NCBI GenBank assembly: GCA_019637115.1
Contig: JAHBWH010000033.1
Coordinates: 1-56,236, forward strand
Reading direction: 5' to 3'
Source: Myxococcales bacterium
GTDB lineage: Bacteria > Myxococcota_A > Polyangia > Polyangiales > Houyiibacteriaceae
Length of the DNA stretch: 56,236 nucleotides
A program made the translations under genes and the position numbers. Of the stretch, positions 18,565 to 26,436 are shown one piece after another. The notes under the pieces are model-generated. The model had not been told where the DNA came from, made no database searches, and worked only from the letters and a program-made list of their open reading frames with translations. Positions within the stretch are counted from its first letter, which is position 1. Every line of letters starts with the position of its first letter.

Positions 18565-18697
18565 CGCGTCAGGTCGCGCTCGGCGCGAAGGCGATGACGT
18601 CGTAGGCGACCGCAAGCCGCGGAGCTCGCGCGGCGTGCGCGAGCGTGCGCTTCAGGTCCCGCTCGGCGCGAAGGCGATGACGCTGTAGGCGACCGCC
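18565..18697. repeat. Tandem duplication of the 3' end of the XRE-cupin gene
   Basis: 50 bp at 18565-18614 repeat at 18648-18697 (46 of 50 identical), and similarity continues upstream with a small indel, implying a duplicated unit of about 84 bp. The unit holds the last codons of the XRE-cupin gene (YSVIAFAPSGT); the extra copy encodes YDVIAFAPSAT and a stop. The rest of 18411-18651 shows no gene. Confidence 0.75.
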
Positions 18698-19215
18698 TCT
18701 TTCGGGCCGGGGTTGCGGTAGCCGTGGCGCTGGTCGCCGCGGAAGACTACGACGTCGCCCGGCGCGAGGACGAAGACCTCTCCGTGCACGCCCAGCTCGA
18801 TCGCGCCCCGCTCGAGCGTCAAATACTCGCGCGTTCCGGGCGTGTGGGGCACCCCGACCATGCTCGCGCGTGGTGGGAGGACCATACGCTCGATGTCGAG
18901 GCCCGGCAGGGGCTCGGGCAGGAGCTTGCGGACCGTGACGGCGCTCTTCGTGCGCGAAGGCAGGTCCGCCGCCCGGACGTGCTGCGTCGCGTTCCGAGGT
19001 GGCCCCAGGAGCTCCTCGAGCCGCACCTGCAGCGCCGCGGCCACCTTCACGAGCACCGCCAGCGTCGGGTTCGCGCTCCCCGACTCGAGGAGGCTCCACG
19101 TCGCGCGCGGGATGCCCGCCGCGGTCGCCATCTGCTGCTGGCTCAGCCCGCGCGCTTCACGGATGGCCCGGACGTTCTGGCCGAGGTGGCTGTTCGCGCT
19201 CCCGCTTGCGCCCAT
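18652..19215 (-). CDS. XRE-family regulator with C-terminal cupin
   Basis: 187 residues. ATG 19215 has an AGAGGG site 6 nt upstream; the longer frame is not coding. Residues about 10-65 are a helix-turn-helix (IREARGLSQQQMATAAG then IPRATWSLLESG), and the C-terminus is a cupin barrel (GTREYLTLERGAIEL, LAPGDVVVFRGDQRHGYRN) that likely binds a small ligand. This HTH-cupin type usually regulates a neighbouring metabolic operon; here the divergent SDR gene is the obvious target. The palindrome TGACAG-N4-CTGTCA lies just upstream of its start and again upstream of the SDR gene. Confidence 0.88.
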   Translation of the reverse strand: MGASGSANSHLGQNVRAIREARGLSQQQMATAAGIPRATWSLLESGSANPTLAVLVKVAAALQVRLEELLGPPRNATQHVRAADLPSRTKSAVTVRKLLPEPLPGLDIERMVLPPRASMVGVPHTPGTREYLTLERGAIELGVHGEVFVLAPGDVVVFRGDQRHGYRNPGPKEAVAYSVIAFAPSGT

Positions 19216-19223
19216 CGATGGCC

Positions 19224-19333
19224 CTCTTGACAGGATACTGTCATCTCCGACGGTGTTCTGGCAACCGAGCGTCGTGGTGAGTCCAGGAGGAGGAGATGGT
19301 GAACCACGACCGCCCAACGAAGTCCGAACGCAA
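19224..19333. repeat. 110-bp direct repeat, left copy (duplicated divergent promoter)
   Basis: Ungapped match to 20973-21082 at about 93 of 110 positions. It spans the operator, the Shine-Dalgarno site, a start codon and the first codons (PTKSERN) of the SDR gene. The MopE-like gene lies between the copies. Confidence 0.9.
19228..19243. promoter_or_regulatory. Palindromic operator, copy next to XRE-cupin gene
   Basis: TGACAGGATACTGTCA is a perfect 6-bp inverted repeat (TGACAG/CTGTCA) around 4 bp, 12 bp upstream of the regulator's ATG. The same palindrome survives at 20977-20992 although the flanks differ at many bases, which suggests selection for protein binding. Probable site for the XRE-cupin protein. 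Confidence 0.7.
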
Positions 19334-19334
19334 T
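19296..19334 (+). pseudogene. Truncated 5' copy of the SDR gene
   Basis: ATG 19296 with AGGAGG upstream encodes MVNHDRPTKSERN, matching the true SDR N-terminus MTNHHYPTKSERN, then runs into unrelated sequence. It is the displaced start left by the insertion of the MopE-like gene. Confidence 0.75.
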
Positions 19335-19491
19335 AGTGATGCCGTCGCCCCTGCTCGGTCGGGTGTCGCGAACCCCGCCCGGTCGGCGCAGGGCCGAAGC
19401 GAACGCTTCGCGCGCGCCAAAAGGAACGCCATCACGACATCTCCGGGCGCAAACTCGTCCCGAGCGGGACGTCGTGAGGTAAGTTCGTTCC

Positions 19492-20919
19492 ATGTTTCGA
19501 GACAGGTCGCTCGTGTTGTCCCTGGTCATCGTCGTCAACATTGGGTGCGGAGGAGATGAGGAGACCATCGACATCCGCCCCGACGGTGCCACCCTCTGCC
19601 GCGCAGACACCGACTGCGACGATGGGATTTTCTGCAACGGCCTCGAGCGCTGCGTGCCCGGTCCTGGATCGGACTTCAGCGGATGCGTCTCGTTCGGCGC
19701 ATCGTGCCGTGCGGGCCAGACCTGCGACGAGCAGTCGGCCCGGTGCGAGACCGACTGCTCGGTGACTCGAGACGCAGACGGTGACGGCAGCGTCGCCGTG
19801 GAGTGTGGCGGCGATGACTGCGATGACTCGGACCCCACCCGTTTTCCGGGCAATCTCGAGGTCTGCGACCCATACCACCACGACGAAGACTGCGATCCCA
19901 CGACGTATGGGGATCGGGATCTCGACGGCGACGGGCATGTCGACTCGGCCTGCTGCAATCGTCGCGACGACGGCGAGATGGTCTGCGGGTCTGACTGCGA
20001 TGATCTGAACCCCGCCCGGAATCCCGGCGTGCCCGAGATCTGCAACGGGATCGACGACAACTGCAATGGGCTCATCGATGAAGGTTTCGCCGTACAACGC
20101 TTCTACCGCGACGCCGATGGCGACTTCTTTGGGGATCCGACCAGCCCCCCTGCCGACTCGTGTGCTGCCCCGTTCGGGTTCGTCCCTGACGCGCGCGATT
20201 GTGACGACACCGACCCCGACGTCCATCCCCTCGCCCGTCGCCGGTGCGACGGCGTCGACAACGCATGTGACGGCGTCGCAGACCTCGGTTGCCCCGAGGC
20301 GCTCGCCGTCGCCGAGAGCCGAACGGAGTCCCCCGCGTTCGGTCGGAGCGACTTTCCGACCCAATACCGGTCGGCCTGCCCGTCGGGGGAGGCGTTGGTC
20401 GGTGTCGACGTCTACGTTGCGGCGTGCGTCGATCTCGATCCTCTTGCGGGCGGTTTGCGGGGCGTATGCGCCCCCATCGACCTCGACGTCGAAGAGGTGG
20501 ACCCCGAACATCGTTTTTGGCTCGCGAGTGGAGAAGAGCACCTGCTGACCCCGGTCGGTTGCGTGCCAGGAACACCGCTTCTCGGGCGGTGTCCGCCTGG
20601 CTCGGTGGTCTCCGGCTTCAGCGGCAATCATGGCAGCACGCTCGGGCGTCGTTCTGTTGGTCCGCTGCGGGTCTTCTGTTCGCGGATCGAACTCGGAGGG
20701 GAGAGCGGCGCGTTCTCGCCGTCGAGCGCCGAGCCGACGCTCGTGCTCGACAGCGGGGGTAGAGAGGGCGACGTCCCGTTCGAGTACCACTGTCCGGAAG
20801 GCAGCGTCGCGACGGGCATTCGCGGCCACCTGGATTTCAGCACCGACCCGACTCGCTCACCGATCAATCAGTTCATCTTCGAGTGCTCCGAGCTCCGAGT
20901 CTCGCACCGTCGTCGTTGA
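19492..20919 (+). CDS. MopE-like metal-binding-motif lipoprotein
   Basis: 475 residues with a lipoprotein signal ending in NIGC. Residues about 30-265 carry Cys/Asp-rich repeats of the putative metal-binding type: DCDDGIFCNGLERC, GDDCDDSDPTRFPG, CNGIDDNCNGLIDEG, DCDDTDPDVHP. The C-terminal 200 residues form a separate, unrecognised domain with paired Cys (CPSGEALVGVDVYVAAC; CPPGSVVSGFSG; CPEGSVATGIRG) repeated three times. It is probably displayed on the surface and binds calcium or copper. The gene sits between two copies of the XRE/SDR promoter region. The N-terminal half resembles that of the lipoprotein at 50303. Confidence 0.85.
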   Translation: MFRDRSLVLSLVIVVNIGCGGDEETIDIRPDGATLCRADTDCDDGIFCNGLERCVPGPGSDFSGCVSFGASCRAGQTCDEQSARCETDCSVTRDADGDGSVAVECGGDDCDDSDPTRFPGNLEVCDPYHHDEDCDPTTYGDRDLDGDGHVDSACCNRRDDGEMVCGSDCDDLNPARNPGVPEICNGIDDNCNGLIDEGFAVQRFYRDADGDFFGDPTSPPADSCAAPFGFVPDARDCDDTDPDVHPLARRRCDGVDNACDGVADLGCPEALAVAESRTESPAFGRSDFPTQYRSACPSGEALVGVDVYVAACVDLDPLAGGLRGVCAPIDLDVEEVDPEHRFWLASGEEHLLTPVGCVPGTPLLGRCPPGSVVSGFSGNHGSTLGRRSVGPLRVFCSRIELGGESGAFSPSSAEPTLVLDSGGREGDVPFEYHCPEGSVATGIRGHLDFSTDPTRSPINQFIFECSELRVSHRRR

Positions 20920-20972
20920 GGCGGCCTGAGCGTGAAGAGGACCCCTCGACTCGCTCCCGCCCATCTACTGTC

Positions 20973-21082
20973 CTCCTGACAGAATACTGTCATCCGCGAC
21001 GGTGTCCTGGCAACGACGCGTCATGGTGAGTCCAGGAGGACGACATGACGAACCACCACTACCCGACGAAGTCCGAACGCAA
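20973..21082. repeat. 110-bp direct repeat, right copy
   Basis: Counterpart of 19224-19333; this copy belongs to the functional SDR gene. Confidence 0.9.
20977..20992. promoter_or_regulatory. Palindromic operator, copy next to SDR gene
   Basis: TGACAGAATACTGTCA keeps both TGACAG/CTGTCA arms of the copy at 19228. It lies about 52 bp upstream of the SDR start and likely lets the XRE-cupin regulator control the SDR/QueA-like pair. Confidence 0.7.
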
Positions 21083-21797
21083 CGTGCTCATCACCGGCGC
21101 GAGCCGCGGCCTGGGCCGCGCCCTCGCGCTCGCTTACGCTGCCCGTGGTGCTGGTCTCGCGCTGGTCGCGCGCGACGCACCCGCCGTCGAGGCGGTGGTG
21201 CGCGAGGCGCGCGCCGCTGGTGCACGCCTCGCGCACGCGATCGCCGCCGACGTCGGCGAGAAGGAGGCGATCCATCGGATCGCGGCGGAGGCGCAGGCCG
21301 TCGTCGGCTCGATCGACGTCTTGGTGCACAACGCGAGCACGCTCGGCCCCTCCCCGCTCGCGCTGCTGCTCGACACCGAGTGTGAAGACTTCCAGCGGGC
21401 CATCGAGGTCAACGTGCTCGGTCCCTTCCGCCTCACGAAGGTGATCGGCGCCGCGACGGCGCTCCGCGGCGGCGGCGTGATCGTGCACGTGAGCTCGGAC
21501 GCCGCGGTCGAGGCCTATCCGCGCTGGGGCGCGTATGGTGTGTCGAAGGCCGCGCTCGACCATCTCGCGCGGCTCGTCGACGCCGAGCTCGCGGACGCAG
21601 GCGTACGCAGCTTCGCGATCGACCCCGGCGAGATGGACACGGCCATGCATCGAGAGGCGGTCCCCGGCGCCGATCCCGACACGCTCGCGCGACCCGACGA
21701 TGTCGCGCGGAGGATCGTGCGCGCGATCGAGGATCCCGTGCTCGCTCCCGGTGGCGCGCGCCTGGTCGCGACGACGATGGCCGAGGTGGTCTCATGA
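21045..21797 (+). CDS. Short-chain dehydrogenase/reductase
   Basis: A 250-residue Rossmann-fold oxidoreductase. TGASRGLG at the N-terminus binds NAD(P); HNAS, VSSDAAVEAYPRWGAYGVSK supplies Ser, Tyr and Lys of the active site; DPGEMDTAMH follows. Substrate unknown. ATG 21045 is preceded by AGGAGGA. The stop overlaps the start of the QueA-like gene (ATGA), indicating an operon. Expression is probably controlled by the upstream palindrome and the XRE-cupin regulator. Confidence 0.9.
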   Translation: MTNHHYPTKSERNVLITGASRGLGRALALAYAARGAGLALVARDAPAVEAVVREARAAGARLAHAIAADVGEKEAIHRIAAEAQAVVGSIDVLVHNASTLGPSPLALLLDTECEDFQRAIEVNVLGPFRLTKVIGAATALRGGGVIVHVSSDAAVEAYPRWGAYGVSKAALDHLARLVDAELADAGVRSFAIDPGEMDTAMHREAVPGADPDTLARPDDVARRIVRAIEDPVLAPGGARLVATTMAEVVS

Positions 21798-22855
21798 GCG
21801 CGCCGAGTCGGATGCTCGTGGTCGACCCTTCGCGGCGGACGGTCGTCGAGCGAGATATCGAAGCGCTGCCGTCGTTGCTTTTACCGAGCGACCTGCTCGT
21901 CGTGAACGACGCCGCGACCTTCCCGGCGTCGCTGCGCGGGGTGACTCGCGTCGGCGCGCCGGTGGAGGCCCGGCTCCTCGAGGCGCCCTACGCACGGCGC
22001 ACACGCGCCGTGCTCTTCGGCGACGGCGATCACCGGACGCCGACCGAGCATCGCGCCGCGCCACCCCTCGTGCGCGTTGGCGAACGGCTGCGCTTCGGGC
22101 GCGCCCGGATCGAGAACGAGCTCGATGTCGAGCTCGATGTCGAGCGCGTCGAGCTCGAGGTCGTCGAGGTCTCCACCCTCTCGCCGCGCCTCGTGACGCT
22201 CGAGTGGTCGGCCCAGCAGGCAGCGCGCTTCCGCGCGCTCTACGCCATCGGGCGGCCCGTCCAGTACAGCCACGACCCGGCCCCGCTCGCGCTCTACGAC
22301 GTACAGACCCCCTACGCGCGTCGCCCCTTCGCGGCGGAGGTCCCCTCGGCGGGACGACCGCTCCGCTGGAGCGTGCCCCGGGCACTCGCCGCGCGTGGGG
22401 TCGAGGTGGTGTCGCTCACCCACGCGGCGGGGCTGAGCGCGACCGGCGACGCGGCGCTCGACGCCGCGCTGCCGCTCCCCGAGCACACGTTCATCCCCGA
22501 AGCGACGGCGACCCGAGTCCGGGCCGCGCGCGCTCGTGGCCGCCGGGTCATCGCCGTGGGCACGAGCGTCGTGCGATCGCTCGAGGACTCCGCCGCTCGT
22601 CATGGCCGCGTTGTCGCTGGTCCCGCGATCACGCGGCTCGTCCTCGACGGGTCGACGACCTTGCGCGTGACGAGCGGCCTGCTGACGGGCGTGCACGCGC
22701 CCGAGGAGAGTCACTTCCGGCTCCTGCGGGCGTTCGTCGACGAGGAGACCTTGGCGGCGTCGTTCGCCTTGGCGAGCGCGCGCGGCTACGCGCTCCACGA
22801 GCGGGGCGAGTCTTGTCTCGTGCTCCCGCGCGTGTCGTCCGCGCTCGCTGCGTGA
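21794..22855 (+). CDS. QueA-like S-adenosylmethionine:tRNA ribosyltransferase-isomerase homologue
   Basis: 353 residues, close to QueA length. LLVVNDAATFPASL corresponds to the QueA VVNDTRVIPARL motif, and GRPVQYSH plus YDVQTPYARRPFAAEVPSAGRPL correspond to the substrate-binding region; GTSVVRSLE and SGLLTGVHAPEESHF are conserved too. QueA transfers ribose from SAM to preQ1 in tRNA. The sequence is divergent and no other queuosine gene is nearby, so this may be a paralogue with a different job linked to the SDR. Translationally coupled to the SDR gene. Confidence 0.75.
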   Translation: MSAPSRMLVVDPSRRTVVERDIEALPSLLLPSDLLVVNDAATFPASLRGVTRVGAPVEARLLEAPYARRTRAVLFGDGDHRTPTEHRAAPPLVRVGERLRFGRARIENELDVELDVERVELEVVEVSTLSPRLVTLEWSAQQAARFRALYAIGRPVQYSHDPAPLALYDVQTPYARRPFAAEVPSAGRPLRWSVPRALAARGVEVVSLTHAAGLSATGDAALDAALPLPEHTFIPEATATRVRAARARGRRVIAVGTSVVRSLEDSAARHGRVVAGPAITRLVLDGSTTLRVTSGLLTGVHAPEESHFRLLRAFVDEETLAASFALASARGYALHERGESCLVLPRVSSALAA

Positions 22856-22864
22856 CGTGGCCCC

Positions 22865-23287
22865 TCACGCCGTCGTGAGCTTGTTGCGGAAGCGACCGCC
22901 CGCGATGGTGCCCGTGAGGCCGGCGATGAAGGTGCCGAGGAGCACCACGATGGCGACGAAGCCGCCCATCACCGATCCCATGGCCTCGCCGGCTTCGCCC
23001 GCGCCGAGGGCGTCGGTGGCGGCGGCCGTGACCGACGCGACGAGGAAGTAGTAGCCACCCGCGCTGACGAGCGACGCGACGAGGAAGGCGAGGAGGGCGC
23101 GTCCGACGCCCGAGCTCGTGAGGAGCATCGCGCCGAAGGCGCTGGCGGTGAAGATGCCGAAATAGACGGCGCTCGAGACGCTGGCGCTCATGCCTTGCGT
23201 GACGAAGCCGCTGACCACCCCGAGGAGGGTGGCGCCGAGGGCGAAGATCCAGACGAAGTTGGGGTTGAGGGTGCCGATGCGGTTCAT
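22865..23287 (-). CDS. Small four-helix membrane protein
   Basis: 140 residues from ATG 23287 (MNRIGTLNPNFVW). About four hydrophobic segments are evident; an Ala/Gly-rich segment with GEAGEAMGSVMGG separates the last two. No family recognised. It is similar in plan to the protein at 49680. Confidence 0.7.
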   Translation of the reverse strand: MNRIGTLNPNFVWIFALGATLLGVVSGFVTQGMSASVSSAVYFGIFTASAFGAMLLTSSGVGRALLAFLVASLVSAGGYYFLVASVTAAATDALGAGEAGEAMGSVMGGFVAIVVLLGTFIAGLTGTIAGGRFRNKLTTA

Positions 23288-23525
23288 GTTCGTTCTCTCC
23301 GTGAAGGCGCCTCGATGGGCGCGCCGCTCCCCCTTTCCAAGGACCGTGCCGAGGTCATCCGCCTCCGATGTCGCCCGGTTCGCCGCCGCCGAGTGACAAG
23401 GACGGCTGCCAGCGTTGTCAGCGCTGCCGAGCTCCCGCCAAGCGCGCGAAGTCCAGCCGGTGCTGCTACCCAGCTGCTCGTGCGGGACGCACGGCCTCCT
23501 CCGAGCGGCGACGATGTCCTCGCAG

Positions 23526-23555
23526 GACCTCCGTGGTCTGCCGACCACGGAGGTC
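23526..23555. terminator. Perfect 13-bp hairpin
   Basis: GACCTCCGTGGTC (23526-23538) pairs exactly with GACCACGGAGGTC (23543-23555) around the loop TGCC. No T-run follows on either strand, so termination is only one possibility. Confidence 0.5.
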
Positions 23556-23600
23556 GCGGCGCCGGCTCGCGCCGCGCTTTGCGCCCATGGTCTCCGTCAT

Positions 23601-23726
23601 CGCTCTTCACGACGCTCGAGCCGTCTCTCGGGCGCGGTGGCCATCGGCCGTTTCAAGCCACCGCCCACCCAACGCTGTTCACGACGCTCGAGCCGCCTCT
23701 CGGGCGCGGGCCATCGGCCGTTCCAA
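23601..23726. repeat. Tandem duplication, 54-56 bp in two copies
   Basis: 23601-23656 and 23673-23726 share CGACGCTCGAGCC, CTCTCGGGCGCGG and CCATCGGCCGTT blocks, with one 2-bp indel and a few substitutions. The copies are separated by 16 bp. Confidence 0.75.
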
Positions 23727-23756
23727 AGCCCAACCTCCGCACTGGGGAGAGCCCGC

Positions 23757-24221
23757 TCAGCGGACGCGGAGCGCGCGGGTACGTGTGCGCATCCCACGGT
23801 GGCGCGGATGTCCAGCGAGCTCGCCTTCGAGGCGGACGAGGTAGCGGCCCGACGGAAGGTTCGGGTCGAAGATCGGAAAGCCGATCGAGCGGCGCGTCGT
23901 CCCTGGTGGGAGCAGCACGCGACGGTCCTCGGCGTACGGCGACTGGTGGTGCGTGTAGTGGATCCGCCGAAGCTCCCGGCCGGACTCGTCGAGGATCACG
24001 AGGGCCAACCCATCGAAGACACCCGAGAAGTTGGTCACGGCCTCTAGGTGGCCGCCGGTGCGATTGACCCAGCGGGCATCGGCGACGACGAGCTGCCCGG
24101 CATCGGCGGACGCGTCGAGGCGCACCGCATCGAGGTGCAGGGCTAGGCGCGGTGAGGCCGCGCTCGGCGCGGCCATCACGACGACGAGCGAGAGAGCGAG
24201 CACGGTCAGCGACCTCGGCAC
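23757..24221 (-). CDS. Secreted protein of unknown function
   Basis: 154 residues with a signal peptide (SLTVLALSLVVVMAAPSAA). The mature part is beta-strand-like (LVVADARWVNRTGGHLEAV, FDGLALVILDESGRELRRI, PSGRYLVRLEGELAG), suggesting an immunoglobulin-like or beta-sandwich fold. No Cys. Family not recognised. Confidence 0.7.
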   Translation of the reverse strand: MPRSLTVLALSLVVVMAAPSAASPRLALHLDAVRLDASADAGQLVVADARWVNRTGGHLEAVTNFSGVFDGLALVILDESGRELRRIHYTHHQSPYAEDRRVLLPPGTTRRSIGFPIFDPNLPSGRYLVRLEGELAGHPRHRGMRTRTRALRVR

Positions 24222-24362
24222 GCATCATCGTACGGGTGTCTCACCGAGATCTCCCTGCCTGCCGTTCCAGGGATCGAGGGCCTAGTGGTGCTCCGCGAAA
24301 CTGCGGTCCGTTTGCGCCGGTCCTCGAGGCGACCGCCCGCGATCGTGTCCGCGAGGCCGGCG

Positions 24363-25382
24363 TCAGCGGCCCAGAAGCCTGGCGCAGGCCGCGATCGCGG
24401 CCTCTTCGCGCGCCCGCCAGTCCCCGCGGAGCACGACGGGCGCGCGGCCGTGGGCGCGCAGGAGCGCTTCCATGCGCGAGAAGAAAGCGTCGCGTCCCTC
24501 GCGGTCGACGCGATGGTGGTCGTCCGTCCAGGGCACGTCGGGCGCGAAGAGCAGCGTGAGATCGTACTCGCTGGTCGCGGCCTCGTCCGCGATCCACGCA
24601 GGGGACGCGCCGAGGAAGCGCTCGGCGTAGAGCTGGGTGGTCAGCGCGTCGGAGTCGCAGACGAGCAGCGCGCCGCCGAAGCGCGCGAGGGTCTCCTCGC
24701 TCGCGCGGCGGCCGCGCGCGAAGTCCTCGAAGTCGCGCTTGGTGAGGGCCTGCGGATCCGCGACCCTGGCTGCGATCATCGTCTCCGCGTGCTCGGGCAC
24801 GACGTAGGCCCCGAAGCGGGCGGCGAGCGCGCGCGCGATGGTGGACTTCCCGGTCGACTCCGGGCCGACGAGCGCGACGCGGAGCGGCGTGGGGCGCGGT
24901 GCGCCAGGTGGCAGGTCGTAGTGAGCGCGCACCGGGTCGGGCAGGTATTGCGCGCTTGCGATGGGGTCGGCGCGGACCGCGGTGCCGCTGATCGGCACGA
25001 CCTGGCGCGCGGGGTCGACTGGGAGGAACCGTGCGCCGAGCTCGGCCGCCAGGCGGTGCCCATAGTGCTCGGACGCGAAGACGACCTCGGGAGGCTCGGG
25101 CAAGAGGTCGAGGAGCGCGCTTCGCCACAGCGCCCAGAAGCGCGGGTGCTCGCCCGGCTCCTGCGGCATGGCGCGGTCGAGGTGGACGATCGTGGCCTCG
25201 GGCACGAGCTGCCGCATCCAGCCGACGCGGAGCTCGCTCGGGATCGGCTCGCCTTCGATGTGCTCCACGACCACGAAGAGCCGCTCGACCTGGCGGAGGG
25301 CGCAGCCGACGAGGTAGAGGTGGCCGAGGTGTGGCGGCAGGAGCTTGCCGAGCACGAGACCGGTGCGAAGGGGCGGGATCAC
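24363..25382 (-). CDS. nadR: NadR-like NMN adenylyltransferase/ribosylnicotinamide kinase
   Basis: 339 residues from GTG 25382. The N-terminal nucleotidyltransferase domain has GLVLGKLLPPHLGHLYLV (the GxFxPxHxGH-type motif, with Leu for Phe) and ISGTAVRADP (ISSTxxR-like). The C-terminal kinase domain has the P-loop VALVGPESTGKST. Both match NadR, which turns ribosylnicotinamide into NAD, but the DNA-binding domain of enterobacterial NadR is absent. The GTG lies inside the 143-bp repeat; in the other copy the same GTG overlaps the stop of the reductase gene (GTGA), so nadR was once the last gene of the 27-35 kb operon. Confidence 0.85.
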   Translation of the reverse strand: MIPPLRTGLVLGKLLPPHLGHLYLVGCALRQVERLFVVVEHIEGEPIPSELRVGWMRQLVPEATIVHLDRAMPQEPGEHPRFWALWRSALLDLLPEPPEVVFASEHYGHRLAAELGARFLPVDPARQVVPISGTAVRADPIASAQYLPDPVRAHYDLPPGAPRPTPLRVALVGPESTGKSTIARALAARFGAYVVPEHAETMIAARVADPQALTKRDFEDFARGRRASEETLARFGGALLVCDSDALTTQLYAERFLGASPAWIADEAATSEYDLTLLFAPDVPWTDDHHRVDREGRDAFFSRMEALLRAHGRAPVVLRGDWRAREEAAIAACARLLGR

Positions 25383-25494
25383 GGGAGCGCGAGCATCGCG
25401 CAGACGCACGCGCGGAGGTAGTCGTCGTCGACGGCGGGGGCCTCGATGCCCGCGGCGCGAGCGTGGGCGTCGTCGAAGCGCACACCCGTCGCGG
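25352..25494. repeat. 143-bp direct repeat, left copy
   Basis: Ungapped match to 27138-27280 with two differences. It contains the nadR start and a displaced copy of the last codons of the reductase gene (DDYLRACVCAMLALP). Confidence 0.95.
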
Positions 25495-25547
25495 GCCCGA
25501 GCGCATCGCGCTCGAGCCCGTGACGTGACCTGCCGGTCTCGCCTCGT

Positions 25548-25634
25548 CTGTTGGCCCGTGACTGAGGAGCAACGCAGCTGGACGGGATGGATCTGCCGCA
25601 CCTGGTCACGAACTCCTGGGGAATTGTACTCAGG
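25548..25634. repeat. 87-bp dispersed repeat, copy 1
   Basis: Matches 35797-35883 at 82 of 87 positions, without gaps. It starts CTGTTGGCCCGTGACTGAGG and ends GTACTCAGG. It lies at the left edge of the NADAR insert. No protein-coding role is evident. Confidence 0.9.
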
Positions 25635-25699
25635 GCCCGAGCCGTCGCAGCCATCTACACACCTTGCGCGGGCTCGTTTGCGACGCACTGTCCCGCGCC

Positions 25700-26251
25700 A
25701 TGTCTACCTACCCGAAGAGCCGCGAGGGCCTCGCCTCCGCCATCGCGCACGGCGCGCGCCCCGAATTCGTCTGCTTCTGGCGGCCGACCGAGCGCGAAGG
25801 CGAGCTCACGAAAGCCTGCTTCTCCAACTGGTACCCATCGCCCTTCGAGCTCGACGGACGCACCTGGGCCACCACCGAGCATTACATGATGTTCGCCAAA
25901 GCTCGGATCTTCGGTGACGAAGAGAGCATGGAGCGCATCGCGGCCTGTCGGAGCCCGGCCGACGCGCAGCGCCTCGGCCGCAAGGTCACGCCCTATGCCG
26001 ACGAGCCGTGGGCAGCGCAGCGCTACTTCCACGTCTTTCGCTGCAACGTGGCGAAGTTCGAGCAACACTCGCAGCTCGGGGCGTTTCTGCGCGAGACGGG
26101 CGACCGCGTGCTCGTCGAAGCCTCGCCCCGCGACCGGATCTGGGGCATCGGCTTGGCAGAGGATCACGTCGACGCAACGAACCCCGAGCGCTGGAACGGC
26201 CTGAACCTACTGGGTTTCGTGTTGATGGACGTCCGCGACGCGCTTGGGTGA
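25700..26251 (+). CDS. NADAR family protein (YbiA-like N-glycosidase)
   Basis: 183 residues, slightly longer than E. coli YbiA. FVCFWRP, CFSNWYPSPFELDGRTWATTEHYMMFAKA, GRKVTPYADEPW and DRIWGIGLAEDH are characteristic of the NADAR (DUF1768) fold, which cleaves N-glycosidic bonds in riboflavin intermediates or ADP-ribosyl adducts. ATG 25700 fits the conserved N-terminus. It lies opposite to and beside nadR inside an insert that broke the biosynthetic operon. A role in ADP-ribose or NAD repair or in defence is inferred from the family only. Confidence 0.88.
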   Translation: MSTYPKSREGLASAIAHGARPEFVCFWRPTEREGELTKACFSNWYPSPFELDGRTWATTEHYMMFAKARIFGDEESMERIAACRSPADAQRLGRKVTPYADEPWAAQRYFHVFRCNVAKFEQHSQLGAFLRETGDRVLVEASPRDRIWGIGLAEDHVDATNPERWNGLNLLGFVLMDVRDALG

Positions 26252-26436
26252 GTCCGTCGCCGGCCACGACGAGGTCACGACTGCGCGCGCTCGGGGTCGA
26301 GGACGTGCGCGGACTTGCATCGTTGCCACATCTGATGAGGAGCGAGAACGCAGCGCGCGATTCTCCTCATTCGGCGAATATTCCGTCGCTCATCATCCTC
26401 ATCTGGTGCAGAGTCCGTTGCTACGAGGGAAACGAC

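Larger units (their letters stand above)
23288..23756. other. Intergenic region with hairpin and tandem duplication
   Basis: 469 bp without a convincing gene. It contains the hairpin and tandem duplication listed next, and presumably the promoter of the small membrane protein near its left end. Confidence 0.5.
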
